From Pseudopedobacter saltans DSM 12145 (GTDB taxonomy: Bacteria; Bacteroidota; Bacteroidia; Sphingobacteriales; Sphingobacteriaceae), in assembly GCF_000190735.1 (NCBI RefSeq), contig NC_015177.1, positions 3,162,001 through 3,226,000 on the forward strand: a stretch of 64,000 nt of DNA, written 5' to 3'. The position numbers and the translations under genes are program-made. Positions 16,590 to 26,979 of this stretch are shown in pieces. Positions within the stretch are counted from its first letter, which is position 1; the number at the start of each line of letters is the position of its first letter. The notes beneath the pieces are model-generated. The model saw only the letters and a program-made list of their open reading frames with translations, searched no databases and was not told the origin of the DNA.

Positions 16590-19211
16590 TTAAAATCCGA
16601 ATCTTAATGTAGCTCCATAAGTTCTCGGATCTCCTAATACTCCGGCATATAAACCTGAGTTTCCTGCAGCTGCCTGTAACTGTTCGAAATAATTTGTACC
16701 GGTTATATTTCTTCCCCAAACAAATATGGAGAATTTCTCAGACCTGAATCCTAACCTTCCATTTAGCAGCGAGTAACCATCTACAACCAGTACTTTCGAG
16801 GGCGTTGGATTTGAGGAATATTCCGAACGATAGGTAGCATCAACTGCAACAAAAAATCTTCCTTCTTTAGAAATTAAATTACCGGAAGTACTTAACTCCG
16901 TACCCCCAGATACATTCCATTTCGAAATACCTGGCAACCTACCTCCCGAAGCATCCTTAAACGCAACCTGCGTTGAAACTCCATTAATTATTTCTGTATG
17001 TCCGGTTTCCTCTAAAGGCAGAGGAGCATTTGTAAATTTCACATATTTACCATCCAAATAAGCTAAAGCTGCATTTAAAGTCAGGAATTTTTGCAATTGA
17101 TAGCTACCATCAATTTCCAAACCTTTTACCCTTACTTTTTCCGCATTTGCTAAGTAACCTCTGTTTACACCTAATTGTGGAGACTGTACATTGGTTTGAT
17201 AGTCTTTAATATCAGTATTAAATGCTGTTATATTTAATAAAGCGCCAGCAATTGGTTTTGATTTAATACCCAACTCATAATGTTGTACATATTCTGGCTT
17301 TACAACAGCTACAGATAAATCAGGTTCACCTGCAGAAGTAGTCGGCAAACCACCTACATTCACGCCCACTGGTTTGTATGCCGTAGAATAAGTTGCGAAT
17401 ACATTAAATTTGTCCAACGGCTTGTACGCCAATGTAAGGTTACCAGACAAGTTATTATTATCTGTACTGATATTAAATGCTTGATTCGTATAAACAGCTT
17501 TTTTTAGATCCAACAATGTGGGATCGGTAGTTTGCAAACCTCCATAAGTTTTTCTATCATAATCCACATCTTTTTTATCATATGTAAACCTGATACCAGG
17601 TAAAATGTGTAGATGATTTGCGAACTCCCAATCTGCCTGAGCAAAAATCGCAGCGCTTAAAGATTTAATGGTCGAATTTGTTTTAATCCCAAAGCCGTCT
17701 AGTAACCCCGGAGTATTGGCAGGATTATATAAGGCCTGAGTCCCTGTATTGCTGGTTTGTACAAATCTCCACTGATCGCTACCTACCTCTTCGGTCTGGC
17801 TTAGCCCCTGCAAGTTCTGACCAAGAGCAAATACTCCTACCACACCACTCAATTTATCTGTGATATTACCAGCATATCTGATCTCCTGTGAATATTGATC
17901 ATGACGGGAATTACCTTGCGATTTAGTAAGTGCAGAAAATTCAGTAAAGTCTCTGTCGTTTGTTGGATCCCAGTTCCAAAATCTCCATGCAGTGGTAGAT
18001 GTCAAGGTACCGTTTCCTATTTTTCTATCAATATTTAAAGATATACCTCCAATGGACTGGTTCTGCCTCCAGGGCGTATTTGTATAAATCTCACGGGAAA
18101 AAGGATTTATTTTAGGAAGTTCATATCCTAAATCTGATACAATTTTAGCATACTGCCTGTAAGCACTTCTTTCTGTTGTAGTGATACCTGCTACTACCAA
18201 AGGATAACCCGCAGGATGCTGAATACTCACATCTCCGCTCAATAATACTTCCAACTTATCCGATGGCAGATATAATACTTGCCCTTTTAAACCAACGTTG
18301 TTTTGTCCGCTATATTTGCGTTCCTCTATAGGATTCCATATTGTACCATCCCGCTGCGTACCAGATACAGATAATTTAGCTGCTAAATCTTTAGCTATTG
18401 GTCCGGTAACCGTTGCTTTTGCCTGCATAAAGTTATAATTACCAAAACTTAACTCCGCTTTTGAACTTGGGATGAAACTTGGCTTTCTGGTAGTAATATT
18501 AAATGCTCCGGCGGTAGTATTTTTCCCGAATAATGTTCCCTGCGGACCTCTTACGACTTCTATTTGTTCAACATCAATAAAATCAGTAGATGTTGCCGCC
18601 GGACGGGCATGGTAAACTCCGTCTACATAAAATCCAACCCCCGGATCAATACCATCATTAGTTAGTCCGAATGTCGAACCCAGCCCTCTGATATTCAACG
18701 TTGTGTTTCTTGCATTTGAAGCGTACAATTGAACAGAAGGGACTAGCTCTTTTAATCGGTTTACGTTAAAAGCTCCGGCATTTTCCGCCACTTGTCCTCC
18801 GATAACTGTAATTGGAATAGGTACTTCCTGCGCAATTTCGCTACGACGTCTGGCCGTCACCGAAACTTCGGAAAGCAACTGATCGTCAGCCTCCAAAGTA
18901 ATTTCTGTTACAGTTGCTGAACCGGCTGTCAGATTTATATCTTTTGATTTGAATCCTACCAAACTAACTTGTAAGGCCAAAGGGAAATCCTTTTTTGCGA
19001 CAATGCTAAACTTTCCGTTGGCATCACTGATGGCATGCGTTGATGTTCCTTTGATAATTACCGTTACTGCAGGGATTGGCTCTCCTGCTTTATCCTTAAC
19101 AATACCACTAATTGTTTTTTGTGCAAAACTAAATTTTGCTAAGATTAAGATAGGGATGAGTAAATAAAGCGCTTTATTTTGCGATTTACGTGTTTGTATT
19201 TTTCTTTTCAT
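16590..19211 (-). CDS. TonB-dependent outer-membrane receptor
   Basis: A receptor of about 873 residues. It has an N-terminal membrane/signal segment (KALYLLIPILILAKFSFAQ) and a carboxypeptidase-regulatory-like domain (ISGIVKDKAGEPIPAVTVIIKG). The plug domain contains EVSVTARRR, LNIRGLG, VEVVRGPQGTLFGKNTTAGAFNI. A barrel ends in LRFGF with terminal Phe. Plug motifs are those of true TonB-dependent siderophore/vitamin-type receptors rather than SusC (no SusC-specific extension, no SusD neighbour). Candidate starts are ATG at 19211 and 19229; the shorter is used because it begins right at the charged signal-peptide head. The ligand is unknown. A 14-bp direct repeat in the upstream region may be a regulatory site. 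Confidence 0.92.
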   Translation of the reverse strand: MKRKIQTRKSQNKALYLLIPILILAKFSFAQKTISGIVKDKAGEPIPAVTVIIKGTSTHAISDANGKFSIVAKKDFPLALQVSLVGFKSKDINLTAGSATVTEITLEADDQLLSEVSVTARRRSEIAQEVPIPITVIGGQVAENAGAFNVNRLKELVPSVQLYASNARNTTLNIRGLGSTFGLTNDGIDPGVGFYVDGVYHARPAATSTDFIDVEQIEVVRGPQGTLFGKNTTAGAFNITTRKPSFIPSSKAELSFGNYNFMQAKATVTGPIAKDLAAKLSVSGTQRDGTIWNPIEERKYSGQNNVGLKGQVLYLPSDKLEVLLSGDVSIQHPAGYPLVVAGITTTERSAYRQYAKIVSDLGYELPKINPFSREIYTNTPWRQNQSIGGISLNIDRKIGNGTLTSTTAWRFWNWDPTNDRDFTEFSALTKSQGNSRHDQYSQEIRYAGNITDKLSGVVGVFALGQNLQGLSQTEEVGSDQWRFVQTSNTGTQALYNPANTPGLLDGFGIKTNSTIKSLSAAIFAQADWEFANHLHILPGIRFTYDKKDVDYDRKTYGGLQTTDPTLLDLKKAVYTNQAFNISTDNNNLSGNLTLAYKPLDKFNVFATYSTAYKPVGVNVGGLPTTSAGEPDLSVAVVKPEYVQHYELGIKSKPIAGALLNITAFNTDIKDYQTNVQSPQLGVNRGYLANAEKVRVKGLEIDGSYQLQKFLTLNAALAYLDGKYVKFTNAPLPLEETGHTEIINGVSTQVAFKDASGGRLPGISKWNVSGGTELSTSGNLISKEGRFFVAVDATYRSEYSSNPTPSKVLVVDGYSLLNGRLGFRSEKFSIFVWGRNITGTNYFEQLQAAAGNSGLYAGVLGDPRTYGATLRFGF

Positions 19212-19227
19212 TTGTTTAGCATTAATC

Positions 19228-19241
19228 ATATAATCTATAGA
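19228..19241. repeat. Upstream copy A of 14-bp direct repeat ATATAATCTATAGA
   Basis: Identical to 19335-19348. The core TCTATAGA is itself palindromic. It overlaps the possible first start codon of the TonB-dependent receptor gene and lies just downstream of the -7-like element TACATTTG (minus strand, 19251-19258). Confidence 0.5.
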
Positions 19242-19250
19242 AATAGTAGA

Positions 19251-19258
19251 CAAATGTA
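19251..19258 (-). promoter_or_regulatory. -7 element TACATTTG of the receptor gene
   Basis: Exact TAnnTTTG match on the minus strand, 40 bp before the ATG at 19211. No TTG is present at the matching -33 distance, which suggests dependence on an activator or a weak promoter. Confidence 0.4.
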
Positions 19259-19334
19259 TTTCAAAAAATAATCCCTTGTATATGCTTAGTTCTGAAAAAA
19301 ATATAAATGCCTGAAAATCAGATTAATAATTTTT

Positions 19335-19348
19335 ATATAATCTATAGA
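19335..19348. repeat. Upstream copy B of 14-bp direct repeat ATATAATCTATAGA
   Basis: Second copy, 107 bp from copy A. With copy A it brackets the predicted promoter of the receptor gene. Confidence 0.5.
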
Positions 19349-19509
19349 CTTACTGTATTTATGTCAAGTAAAAAAGGCTGCAACAACGTTTCGAATCATT
19401 TAAAGCTATAAAAAGAACCTACACTCACAATTTGACATGCCCCCTTTTATAGTATTAAAACAATTCACATTTGTTGATACAGCCTTTTAAGCCGAATATA
19501 AAAATGTAA

Positions 19510-20016
19510 TTATTTCACTTTAAATCCTACTTGCACATCTCCCCAAAAAAGATCTACATCGCCGGATTTGGCAATTGTAAAAGTCATTTTTTCTGTAAAT
19601 GCTTTTGCTTTTACAGGTTTTACTGTTATTCTTAGGGCATCTTCTTTTTCGTCATATTTATATGCCCCCCATTGATCCCATGTCTTATTAAGAATTATTG
19701 TCCACTCCTTAACGCCAGGAATAGTAAACAAGGAATATCTTCCTGCTTTCAATTCTTTTCCATTTACAGTAACATCTTTGCTTACTTCAAATTGTGTGGC
19801 AGCATTGGCTCCCGTTCTCCAAACTTTGCCATAGGGAGCTATCTCGTTACCAATTGTACGTCCTTTAACAGAAGGCTGAGCATAATTTATAGTTACAGTT
19901 GCTCCTTTAGTTATCGTTTCCTGAACAGTCGCCGGAGGACTCAAAACGGGCTTATTCTGTGCGCTGGCAGCAACAGTACCAACAGCCATAACCAAACATA
20001 ATAAGATCTTTTTCAT
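19510..20016 (-). CDS. DUF2911 family secreted protein
   Basis: A 168-residue protein with a signal peptide (MKKILLCLVMAVGTVAASAQ). The DUF2911 domain fills the mature part: TINYAQPSVKGRTI, APYGKVWRTGANAATQFE, LKAGRYSLFTIPG and WTIILNK are hallmarks of the family. Biochemical function is unknown; location is periplasm. It is monocistronic and separated by 298 bp from the receptor gene downstream. A TAAATTTA sequence upstream is one base off the -7 consensus. Confidence 0.93.
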   Translation of the reverse strand: MKKILLCLVMAVGTVAASAQNKPVLSPPATVQETITKGATVTINYAQPSVKGRTIGNEIAPYGKVWRTGANAATQFEVSKDVTVNGKELKAGRYSLFTIPGVKEWTIILNKTWDQWGAYKYDEKEDALRITVKPVKAKAFTEKMTFTIAKSGDVDLFWGDVQVGFKVK

Positions 20017-20176
20017 TGAATTGTGTATTAAGTTTTTCCTAAATTTAAGCGAATATCTTGTAAAAGTCTGTTAAATTTCGATTTATGTTAGTTTGTAAGA
20101 ATACCATCAAAAGAATAATGGAATCTGTACTTATTTAAAATTATTCGTATATTTTGTTAAAAATAAATTATCACTT

Positions 20177-20755
20177 ATGAGTAAACGAATTTTAATGCTA
20201 GCAGGCGACTTTGTAGAAGATTACGAAATTATGGTTCCTTATCAGGCACTATTATCCGTAGGACTACAAGTTGACGTGGTATGCCCAGATAAGAAAAAGG
20301 GTGACAGCATTGCTACTGCTATACATGATTTTGTTGGTTTTCAAACTTATGCAGAATTACGAGGGCATAACTTCGTTATAAACAAAAGTTTCGATGACGT
20401 AAATCTTTCTGACTATGACGGCTTATATGTTTGCGGAGGCAGAGCTCCGGAATATATTCGCTTAAACCAAAAGGTATTGGATTATACCCGCCATTTTTTT
20501 GAAGAAAATAAACCGGTAGCTGCAATATGTCATGGTATACAAATTTTAACTGCTGCTAATGTAGTAAAAGGAAAAACATTAACCGCTTATCCAGCCGTGG
20601 GACCAGAAATCACCCTTGCTGGTGGTACTTATAAGGAAATACCTGTTGACCAGGCTATCACAGAGCACAATTTAACAACATCTCCAGCCTGGCCAGGGCA
20701 TCCCGCCATTTTAAAAGAATTCTATAAGCTATTAGGTATTTCTATCCATGGCTAA
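20177..20755 (+). CDS. DJ-1/PfpI family protein
   Basis: A 192-residue protein of the DJ-1/PfpI superfamily. The nucleophile elbow AICHGIQIL carries Cys118 followed by His119. The N-terminal acidic residue that tunes the cysteine lies in GDFVEDYEIMVP. The Gly-rich GLYVCGGRAPE strand and the C-terminal SPAWPGHP region are also conserved. Relatives include general stress protein 18/YhbO, described as proteases or deglycases; the activity here is inferred. No signal peptide, so cytoplasmic. A single-gene unit followed by a terminator. Confidence 0.92.
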   Translation: MSKRILMLAGDFVEDYEIMVPYQALLSVGLQVDVVCPDKKKGDSIATAIHDFVGFQTYAELRGHNFVINKSFDDVNLSDYDGLYVCGGRAPEYIRLNQKVLDYTRHFFEENKPVAAICHGIQILTAANVVKGKTLTAYPAVGPEITLAGGTYKEIPVDQAITEHNLTTSPAWPGHPAILKEFYKLLGISIHG

Positions 20756-20760
20756 AAAGG

Positions 20761-20788
20761 AAAGGCCGCTTATAACAAGCGGCCTTTT
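20761..20788 (+). terminator. Intrinsic terminator after the DJ-1/PfpI gene
   Basis: Perfect 11-bp stem AAAGGCCGCTT / AAGCGGCCTTT with a five-base loop and T run, six bases after the stop. Confidence 0.88.
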
Positions 20789-20837
20789 ATGATAACTCGA
20801 TAAAAATCACATAAGTAAATTGAGATAAACGGCAAAA

Positions 20838-20871
20838 AATAAGTCCCTTCGAATCACTTCAAAAGGACTTT
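20838..20871 (-). terminator. Terminator of pgi
   Basis: On the minus strand an imperfect hairpin (AAGTCC...GGACTT with extended T/A-G pairing) is followed by a run of six T. It begins about 27 bases after the pgi stop codon. Confidence 0.6.
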
Positions 20872-20897
20872 AATTATGTTATCGTAATAGCGTTATT

Positions 20898-22598
<1,701 letters not shown>

Positions 22599-22615
22599 CT
22601 AATGTCGATTTTTAT

Positions 22616-23191
22616 TTAAATATACACTAAACTTTCGATAAGTGCACTTAATTCTTGCTGAATGGTTAGCGTCTTATCTTTCGCATACCAATAATGTAAT
22701 TTTTCAGAGATTTCGGCAATTCCAAGAGAGCTGTCTCTCTTTAATTCACCCATTAATTCCTGAGCCGGAATAGGTCTTGGACCCCAACTTGCTATTTCGT
22801 GACCATTTGATTTGTCGATTACAACCAATTTAGGAATCGCTCTTCCTCCATTAGTTAAATATCTATCCATTATTTCCAGATTCTGGTCTCTCCAAATCAA
22901 ATCCAATTCAATTTTTTGATTGGATTCTTCAGCAATTTTATTGATAACCGGAATAATCTGAGAAGCGTCACCACACCATGCTTCGGTTAAAACCAAAAAT
23001 TTATATCCTTTATTCAACTTTTGAATAGCATTCACAAGCTCTTCACTTAAAACGACGGTTTTATCCAGCCGATTCATTCTATGAACATTCATCTTCGTAT
23101 ATTCGATCATAAATTCAGAATGATCGTTTCCTGATGTTTTTCCTGATGCCAACAAATTGTCTATAATCTCTCTGTATTCTTTATACTGCAT
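22616..23191 (-). CDS. Thioredoxin-fold protein with a single active-site Cys
   Basis: A 191-residue cytoplasmic protein with a thioredoxin fold. The active-site segment is TEAWCGDA (Cys73), where the second Cys of the usual CXXC is replaced by Ala. The cis-Pro region reads GGRAIPKLVVID. This pattern fits the Thioredoxin_9 group common in Bacteroidetes. A monothiol mechanism or a bacillithiol/redox-sensing function is an inference. It sits 77 bp upstream of pgi in the same direction. Confidence 0.88.
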   Translation of the reverse strand: MQYKEYREIIDNLLASGKTSGNDHSEFMIEYTKMNVHRMNRLDKTVVLSEELVNAIQKLNKGYKFLVLTEAWCGDASQIIPVINKIAEESNQKIELDLIWRDQNLEIMDRYLTNGGRAIPKLVVIDKSNGHEIASWGPRPIPAQELMGELKRDSSLGIAEISEKLHYWYAKDKTLTIQQELSALIESLVYI

Positions 23192-23295
23192 ATTATACTT
23201 TAAAAATGTAACACAATAATTTTCAATTCCCTTAAACCTTTTAGAAAACCCTTAGTCTAATAACTTTTTTGATTTATTTTAAACTAAATTCCGAA

Positions 23296-25821
23296 ATGAC
23301 CTTTTGCCGAAACAAAGTTACCGTATTTGTATTGTTGCTCTTTATTAATCTGACCTCTTTCTCGCAAAATAACACGGCCCTGACAAGTCCCACATCACAA
23401 GCTGGCTTAACACTAAGAGGAAAAGCAGTAGACGAGAAAACAAATATTCCAATAGACTTCGCAACAGTTAGTCTTGTAAAAGCTAATGAAACGCAGGCTG
23501 TAGCGGCTACTCAAACCGATATTGATGGTAATTTCTCTTTTAAAAACATTAAAGCTAAAGGGAGTTATAAAGTTATCATCAATTTTATTGGATACAATGC
23601 GTTTTCTAAAACCATTTCTTTGAATAACTCCATGAATTTGGGAATACTTAAATTAAAACAAAGTGCGTCTTCTGTTTTAAATGAGGTTGTTGTTACAGGC
23701 ACTAAAGATGTTATACAGTTAGGAATTGACCGAAAAGTTTTCAATGCGGATCAAAGCTTAGCTACGCAAGGCGGCACAGCTACAGACCTATTGGCAACTA
23801 TTCCTTCTGTACAGGTCGATTTGGATGGAAATATAAGTTTAAGAGGTACAAACAACGTAAAAGTGATGATTGATGGTAAACCTTCTACTTTTGGTGGTGG
23901 TGATGTAACTGCTATACTTCAATCGCTACCTGCCAATGCGATAGAAAAAGTTGAACTGATTACAAATCCATCTGCTAAATACGACCCGGAAGGTCAGTCA
24001 GGGATTATCAATATTGTGTTAAAAAGGAGTAAAAACGCCGGTATGAACGGAAATGTAAACCTTTCTGCCGGGAAATACGAAAGCTATAATGCAGGCATCG
24101 GGCTTAATTTTAGAAACGAAAAATGGAATCTTTCCGGAAATTATAATTATAGAGAGGGAGACAGACGCGGTTCGGGATTTAACTCTACTCAATTCCTGAA
24201 TAACAGCAACAATCCTTTTACTTCATCTACCCAAATTAGAAACAGATTCGACAGCAATCACACCATAAAATTTGGTAGCGAATACTTCTTTACTCCAAAA
24301 ACAAGCTTAGGCCTGTCAAGCAATCTAAATCTAAGAAAAGAAAAAAATCACGACTCTGTTAATCAACTGTTTTTTGGCAACAATAACGAAATACTGGACA
24401 GAGGTCCGGGTTTCAACCGCGAGTCTGAAGACAATAAAGGATACGATATCAACCTTGATTTCTACCATAAATTTAAAACTGACGGAGAGGAATTAAGTTC
24501 GAATATTTCATTTGGAAACAGAAGAGCAGATCAATACGAAAATATCGTACAAGAGTTTTTCGACGCCAATAATACGCCTTCTGCCGACAGATTTGGTATG
24601 AACAGAATAAATGACATTGATCAGAAGAGCAAAAACTGGAATTTTCAGTTAGATTATACCAGACCTTTCTCTAAAACGAGTAAGCTGGAGTTAGGCTACA
24701 GGTCGACTATGCGCTACAACGACGAAAACCAAATTTCTGATACATTAGTTTTAAACACCAATATCTACGAAAGGGATAAAACTTTAAGCAATCTTTTCGA
24801 ACTGGAAGATATTGTTCACGCGGTATATTCCAATTACCAGAACCAGCTTACAGATAATTTTGGAGTACAAGTAGGTCTAAGAGCGGAGCAAGCGTATTTG
24901 AATACAGATATTTCTGGTTTGGACAACAATAATGTGATGCAGAGAAGTTCTGGCAGATTAGACTATTTAAGGGTTTATCCTAGTATTTATCTTACTCAGA
25001 AGCTAAAAGGAGATAACCAATTGCAATTAAGTTATTCAAGAAGAGTTAACAGGCCCAGAGGCTGGCAGGTAAATCCTTTCCCTGACGTTTCGGATAGATA
25101 CCATATCCGTATAGGTAATCCAAACCTTAAACCAGAAGACATACACGCTTATGAATTTAGCTACGCTAAGTTTTGGAAATTGGTAACTTTTACATCTTCG
25201 ATCTATTTTAGACAGGTTAATGATGTTGTCCAAAGTATCAGAAAAGAAAACCCGGATCAAAACGGTGGAACGATATCTGAGTTTTATAATATTGCCAGAA
25301 GCAGATCGGCTGGATTGGAACTAATTAGTCGCGCAAATATTACTAAAAGTTGGAATATTACCGGAAATATCAATCTTTTCAGATCGTATTTTAAAGGTGA
25401 TGAAAGCCTGGGAATTAACGACAACGATGGTTTTAACTGGAATGGAAGCTTAAACTCAACACTTTCTATTACGAAAGCATTGGCCGCTCAGGCAAATTTC
25501 TTCTATATGGCGCCAAGAACAACGTCGCAAGGAAAGATGAGAGAGATGATGAGTTTGGATGCTGGCTTAAAATATGATATTTTTGGTAGAAAAGCCAGTC
25601 TGGGTTTCAACATGCAAGATATCTTGAACAGCAGGAAATTTGGTATGTACACCAATAACCAAAACTTTATTCAGGAGTTCGAGCGTAGAAGAGCAGGTAG
25701 AATGTTTAATTTCAGTCTGAATTACAGATTCGGAAAAACGGATTTAAACAGCAGTCAAAAAAGAAGCAAAAAAGGAGATGAAAGACCAGGCATTGGCGGA
25801 GATGAAGAAATGGGTTTTTAA
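23296..25821 (+). CDS. Outer-membrane beta-barrel receptor (TonB-dependent receptor superfamily, OMP_b-brl_3 type)
   Basis: From the ATG at 23296 the product is 841 residues: a signal peptide (VFVLLLFINLTSFSQ), a carboxypeptidase-regulatory-like domain (LRGKAVDEKTNIPIDFATVSL) and a plug-like domain (LNEVVVTGTKDV, LLATIPSVQVDLDGNISLRG, NPSAKYDPEGQSGIINIVLKR). A long barrel with LSYSRRVNRPRGW and DAGLKYDIFGRKASLGF follows, and the C-terminus is charged and Gly-rich. A TTG nine codons upstream is a weaker start. It resembles the receptor at 4144-6582. Only 12 bp separate it from the next gene, a secreted protein of unknown function that may be its partner. Confidence 0.9.
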   Translation: MTFCRNKVTVFVLLLFINLTSFSQNNTALTSPTSQAGLTLRGKAVDEKTNIPIDFATVSLVKANETQAVAATQTDIDGNFSFKNIKAKGSYKVIINFIGYNAFSKTISLNNSMNLGILKLKQSASSVLNEVVVTGTKDVIQLGIDRKVFNADQSLATQGGTATDLLATIPSVQVDLDGNISLRGTNNVKVMIDGKPSTFGGGDVTAILQSLPANAIEKVELITNPSAKYDPEGQSGIINIVLKRSKNAGMNGNVNLSAGKYESYNAGIGLNFRNEKWNLSGNYNYREGDRRGSGFNSTQFLNNSNNPFTSSTQIRNRFDSNHTIKFGSEYFFTPKTSLGLSSNLNLRKEKNHDSVNQLFFGNNNEILDRGPGFNRESEDNKGYDINLDFYHKFKTDGEELSSNISFGNRRADQYENIVQEFFDANNTPSADRFGMNRINDIDQKSKNWNFQLDYTRPFSKTSKLELGYRSTMRYNDENQISDTLVLNTNIYERDKTLSNLFELEDIVHAVYSNYQNQLTDNFGVQVGLRAEQAYLNTDISGLDNNNVMQRSSGRLDYLRVYPSIYLTQKLKGDNQLQLSYSRRVNRPRGWQVNPFPDVSDRYHIRIGNPNLKPEDIHAYEFSYAKFWKLVTFTSSIYFRQVNDVVQSIRKENPDQNGGTISEFYNIARSRSAGLELISRANITKSWNITGNINLFRSYFKGDESLGINDNDGFNWNGSLNSTLSITKALAAQANFFYMAPRTTSQGKMREMMSLDAGLKYDIFGRKASLGFNMQDILNSRKFGMYTNNQNFIQEFERRRAGRMFNFSLNYRFGKTDLNSSQKRSKKGDERPGIGGDEEMGF

Positions 25822-25833
25822 AAACTTTTTAGA

Positions 25834-26979
25834 ATGAGAATAACTTTGGGTCTGTTTTTTTTAATTTATATCAGTACATTTTCGATCGTTGCATATAGTC
25901 AGGATAATCAGATACAATTAAAGGGGATTGTTCCCGGTAAACAGGCTAAAAACATTCAAATTGTTGAACAGCGGATTTCCGCTAATATCTACCGGGATTA
26001 TAGCTACGTAGAATGTTATTATCATTTAAGAAATACCGGAGCAGAAGTGGAGGCTGAAATGGGGTTACCCATTATGAATTTCGTTGCAGCTTCTCAAAAG
26101 AATGTAAATCTTTACGATAGAAACAGTTTTGAAGTTCTTATCAACAACAGAAGTATAGGTTATCGGAATATTTATATTCCGAACGAGCTTCGTGAAATTA
26201 CCGGAAGAAAAAGCAATAAAAATGCTGTAAACAGGTATTATAAGAAAAATATGCCGGGTTATGCCTGGCGTATTCTTTTTCCAGAAAACGGTGAGTTGCA
26301 ACTTCTTGTAAAATATAAATTACCTGCGGGACAAACCAATTCATTCAATTATTTCGGCTATCAACTGGCACAATCCGCGTTATGGAAAGGAAAAATAGAA
26401 CGTACCGAAGTTTCCGTCAACCTGGCTGGCATAAACCCGGATGCATTAATTTCCGTTGCGCCAAAAACAAACGAGCAGAATCCACAGAACTTCAAATGGC
26501 ATTATAAAAATGCCGATAGTAAGGACTATATCTTTGTTAAATATCAGGGTGGATTTTCGAGACGAAATAGTTTCGAAAGAGAAACTGCTTCAAACTCAAT
26601 CAAATTCCTTTTAAACAATAAAAAGGTTTCAGAAAAAAAGATCGAAAAGCAGAAGAAAACTGAAATTGCTTTTGTCAAAAGATCAGAAAATCAAGTAAAT
26701 GTTTTTACCAAAGACTTTGTATTGAAGTCTTTCGCCAATGAAGTCTCGGAAAGATTCCCCGATATAAAAAAGCGTATCGAAAAACTGGACACCTATAAAT
26801 TTGACACAAGCTACATCCTGATCTTAAACGGCCGGAGGGTGAATAGAAACAAGGCTTACGAGACACTGTATGAAACGCATTCTACCAGTATCAAATCTTT
26901 AGAACTAAAAGACGACACCAACAGCGGAAAAACTGAGATAAGTATAGATACGCAGAAAATAACCACATACGGGGCTTAG
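25834..26979 (+). CDS. Secreted protein of unknown function, paired with upstream receptor
   Basis: I do not recognise this family. The product has 381 residues with a signal peptide (ITLGLFFLIYISTFSIVAYSQ). The N-terminal half looks like a beta-sandwich with a conserved-looking edge (SYVECYYHLRNTGAEVEAEMGLP) that recalls DUF4424-type secreted proteins, but the match is weak. The middle is basic (KKVSEKKIEKQKKTE). The C-terminal about 70 residues (YILILNGRRVNRNKAYETL) resemble a small TonB-C or plug-like domain; this is speculative. Tight spacing (12 bp) to the receptor gene indicates an operon. Its stop codon overlaps the stop of the convergent PorP/SprF gene. Confidence 0.7.
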   Translation: MRITLGLFFLIYISTFSIVAYSQDNQIQLKGIVPGKQAKNIQIVEQRISANIYRDYSYVECYYHLRNTGAEVEAEMGLPIMNFVAASQKNVNLYDRNSFEVLINNRSIGYRNIYIPNELREITGRKSNKNAVNRYYKKNMPGYAWRILFPENGELQLLVKYKLPAGQTNSFNYFGYQLAQSALWKGKIERTEVSVNLAGINPDALISVAPKTNEQNPQNFKWHYKNADSKDYIFVKYQGGFSRRNSFERETASNSIKFLLNNKKVSEKKIEKQKKTEIAFVKRSENQVNVFTKDFVLKSFANEVSERFPDIKKRIEKLDTYKFDTSYILILNGRRVNRNKAYETLYETHSTSIKSLELKDDTNSGKTEISIDTQKITTYGA

